Assembly: GCA_964558665.1 (NCBI GenBank)
Contig: CAZLFA010000098.1
Span: 1 to 7,623, forward strand
Direction: 5' to 3'
Source of the DNA: CAZLFA01 sp964558665
Lineage (GTDB): Bacteria > Desulfobacterota > Syntrophia > Syntrophales > PHBD01
DNA length: 7,623 nt
The notes beneath the pieces were generated by a model. The model saw nothing but the letters and a program-made list of their open reading frames with translations, was not told the DNA's origin and ran no database searches. Shown here one piece after another: positions 6,075 through 7,623 of this stretch. Every line of letters begins with the position of its first letter. The first letter of the stretch is position 1. A program made the position numbers and the translations under genes.

Positions 6075-7343
6075 CTAATAGAGGACTTTGATGTCTATCC
6101 TGTTAATAGATTTTAAAGCATTCAGGGAAACATTATCAAAGCTGAACACAAAGTTCTTTGAATGACTCAGCGGAGATGTATATGTAGCAGCCGCAGAGGT
6201 AGATGTCGATGTCTGCCGCGAAGGCGACGAATAGGTCCTTTGATATACCCTGTATGAACCGTAGGATCTGCTTGATGTCACCGGCCTTGAATAAGTCGTG
6301 GAAGGTTCATACCTCGGTCTGGAATCAAGGACAGAACTGATAATCAATGTATCGCGTGCTATATAGTTTCCCAGTTTAACCTCAATCCGGAACTTATTAA
6401 TTTCACGGTCGACAAACGGCTTGAGAGTACTGTTGCATTTCTTTTTATTTATACTGTCGGAACAGATTATGGAAAGGCCGCCGTCTGAATAACCCCTTAT
6501 TATCAGACCTGTTTTAGAGAATTTTTCCATGCTTTTGACTTGTACATCCGACCCTTTGATTCCAAAGATTCCCGGCAGTTTTATGGCTACAGGAATTTTG
6601 GCGCTCGCCGTTCCGTCTCCGTTGTCTTCGATATCAGGTTCGTTGTAGGTAATCCGGTATGCGGCGGCGACCTCTTTGAAAAATGCCCGGATGACCTGCA
6701 CATCATCCTCCCTTTTCTGTCTGTCGTACAGCGCCGCCTGATGGAGACTGCCCTCGCTGATCAGGATGGTCAGTCCTTTTTCATTTTCCTGCAGTTTATC
6801 GAGAACCTGCTCTCTCTGTTTTCTCAGATCGCGAAATTTGCTTTCATTGACCGCACTGCGAAGCTGCTGGTTAAGCTGATCGATCTCTTTTCGCAACCTG
6901 CCGTTTTCATCCGAAATTTTCCTGGATTTGTCTTCGATCTCCCTCTTGTTCCTCATGGCGACAATCTGCTTCACGACTACATCGGGATCGACGATGGCGC
7001 GCACCGTTACTTTCAGCACGGTTGCCTTGTTTTCTATGAGACTGCGCTCTTCTTTAGCCTCCTCGACCTTTATGATACCGGCAGTGTAAAGTTTTATCTC
7101 CTCGCTTTTAACGACATAATCCTTAACCTGCGTGGTGCTTTCTATGTAAGTTCCGACTTTCTCCAAAATCAGGCGCTTGGCGTCCTGCAAAGCCAATTTT
7201 TTGGCTTCTATCATGGTGTCGTTGTCTCCCATGATATATTCGCCTGTTGCCGTCATGGTTGTCGGCGCGGCATGAAGGTTTGTACTGAAAACAAGAAATA
7301 TGCAGAAAGACAGAATAAAAACGCGAAAAAATGCGGATTTCAT
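6075..7343 (-). CDS. Exported coiled-coil protein with FlgT-N/LPP20-like domain, function unknown
   Basis: This 422-residue protein starts with a typical Sec signal peptide (1 to about 25; basic MKSAFFR, hydrophobic core, LHA-AP cleavage region). There is no lipobox cysteine, so a soluble periplasmic or secreted location is likely. Residues about 28-125 resemble the N-terminal domain of FlgT and LPP20-type envelope proteins: TATGEYIMGDNDT, then a helix rich in AKKLALQDAKRLILEKVGTYIES, then an alternating strand ending in KVTVRAIVDPDVV. A charged heptad-like coiled coil spans about 132-190. A second globular region (about 195-340) has two cysteines, C294 and C303, that could form a disulfide. 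Residues about 342-395 are rich in Ser, Thr, Tyr, Arg and Pro, then a short hydrophobic C-terminal segment follows. The start at 7343 is preferred over an in-frame ATG at 7439 because the signal peptide begins there and AAGGGGGG precedes it. No flagellar gene is near, so a FlgT role is not implied. The domain match is from memory of the family pattern. Confidence 0.8.
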   Translation of the reverse strand: MKSAFFRVFILSFCIFLVFSTNLHAAPTTMTATGEYIMGDNDTMIEAKKLALQDAKRLILEKVGTYIESTTQVKDYVVKSEEIKLYTAGIIKVEEAKEERSLIENKATVLKVTVRAIVDPDVVVKQIVAMRNKREIEDKSRKISDENGRLRKEIDQLNQQLRSAVNESKFRDLRKQREQVLDKLQENEKGLTILISEGSLHQAALYDRQKREDDVQVIRAFFKEVAAAYRITYNEPDIEDNGDGTASAKIPVAIKLPGIFGIKGSDVQVKSMEKFSKTGLIIRGYSDGGLSIICSDSINKKKCNSTLKPFVDREINKFRIEVKLGNYIARDTLIISSVLDSRPRYEPSTTYSRPVTSSRSYGSYRVYQRTYSSPSRQTSTSTSAAATYTSPLSHSKNFVFSFDNVSLNALKSINRIDIKVLY

Positions 7344-7350
7344 AGACCAG

Positions 7351-7358
7351 CCCCCCTT
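7351..7358 (-). promoter_or_regulatory. Strong Shine-Dalgarno fixing the start at 7343
   Basis: AAGGGGGG on the minus strand ends 7 nt before the ATG at 7343. It supports this internal start over the in-frame ATG at 7439, whose extra 32 residues would precede the signal peptide and carry no hydrophobic core. Confidence 0.75.
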
Positions 7359-7374
7359 GGCTTGTTCTTTTTTT

Positions 7375-7403
7375 TCTATACTACATTCCCTGACGGAATT
7401 CAA
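7375..7403 (-). promoter_or_regulatory. Candidate sigma-70 promoter for the exported protein gene
   Basis: On the minus strand TTGAAT (7398-7403) is followed after exactly 17 nt by TATAGA (7375-7380). Each hexamer matches its consensus at four of six positions. Transcription would begin near 7368, giving a leader of about 25 nt that includes the Shine-Dalgarno site. This also excludes the ATG at 7439 as the main start. Confidence 0.45.
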
Positions 7404-7478
7404 TGTTTGTACAACCGGCTCTCGCACATCCGCCCTCACATCCGGTTGACAAATATCCCCAACATGCTAGATTGCGTG

Positions 7479-7515
7479 CATCCGGAAACTCCGGACGCGG
7501 AAACTTCCGGTTTCC
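7479..7515. repeat. Diverged direct copy of the left-end repeat (64-100)
   Basis: These 37 nt match 64-100 in the same orientation at 32 positions. The copy contains its own small palindromes: CCGGA-AAC-TCCGG (7483-7495) and GGAAAC-TTCCG-GTTTCC (7499-7515). Similarity stops after 7515, so the long palindrome found at the left end is absent here. It lies about 75 nt upstream of the candidate promoter of the exported-protein gene. Confidence 0.7.
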
Positions 7516-7526
7516 ATACAGAAACT

Positions 7527-7554
7527 TTGCAAACTCTGCGCAAAGGGTTTGCAA
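7527..7554. repeat. Perfect 8-bp inverted repeat
   Basis: TTGCAAAC at 7527-7534 and GTTTGCAA at 7547-7554 are exact reverse complements with a 12-nt spacer. It could be a dimer-binding operator or a stem that belongs to the neighbouring repeat. It is not followed by a T-run on either strand close enough to be a standard terminator. The remaining bases to the right edge (7555-7623) show an AT-rich patch and no gene I can support. Confidence 0.5.
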
Positions 7555-7623
7555 GCGGCGAATTAAATTTTTTCCATCTTTCGTCTTTAAGTTGAAGTCC
7601 TAGGGTTGAGTAGTCCGCAATGC

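Noticed and set aside
7344..7439. N-terminal extension of the exported protein to the ATG at 7439
   Set aside because: The signal peptide starts at 7343 with AAGGGGGG at the right distance, and a candidate promoter lies within the extension.
6540..7595. Plus-strand open frame of 351 codons opposite the exported-protein gene
   Set aside because: It is antisense to a frame with a signal peptide, promoter and strong ribosome site; its translation (Phe- and Asp-rich) looks like a shadow.

Overview
The window carries five genes, all on the minus strand and transcribed from high to low coordinates. They sit between two intergenic stretches that contain related repeats. In order of transcription they are: an exported coiled-coil protein of unknown function (7343-6075), a mannose-family PTS membrane subunit IID (5881-5126), HPr (5077-4799), PTS Enzyme I (4799-2982) and a PlsB-type glycerol-3-phosphate acyltransferase (2886-256). 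All five reading frames are intact. The long plus-strand open frames look like antisense shadows.

The likely source is a Desulfobacterota (former Deltaproteobacteria) genome, perhaps a Syntrophus/Smithella-like lineage. The reasons are family-level: these bacteria often carry a small, partly regulatory PTS in which a mannose-type IID is followed by HPr and Enzyme I. Their HPr often departs from the HARPA active-site motif, and they use a long PlsB-type acyltransferase. This assignment is inference and no database search was possible.

Region by region: 1-255 is non-coding and densely structured. It has a GC-rich hairpin that may be a terminator, a short GGAAAC/GTTTCC hairpin, a pair of 21-nt direct repeats and a roughly 140-nt imperfect palindrome just downstream of plsB. 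256-5881 holds plsB, ptsI, ptsH and the IID gene, with gaps of 95 nt, a 1-nt overlap and 48 nt, probably one transcription unit. 5882-6074 is a 193-nt gap with no convincing gene. 6075-7343 is the exported protein, with a recognisable promoter and a strong Shine-Dalgarno sequence. 7404-7623 is non-coding and contains a diverged second copy of the left-hand repeat plus a perfect 8-bp inverted repeat.

How the genes work together: Enzyme I takes phosphate from phosphoenolpyruvate and passes it to HPr. HPr would hand it to an EIIA/EIIB that is not in this window, and IID would be half of the matching IIC/IID membrane channel. The missing IIA, IIB and IIC genes, and the presence of a kinase-type serine in HPr, raise the possibility that the system is split across the genome or is mainly regulatory. 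PlsB starts phospholipid synthesis and may simply be co-transcribed. The most unusual part of the window is the nested palindromic repeat element at the left end and its relative at the right end.
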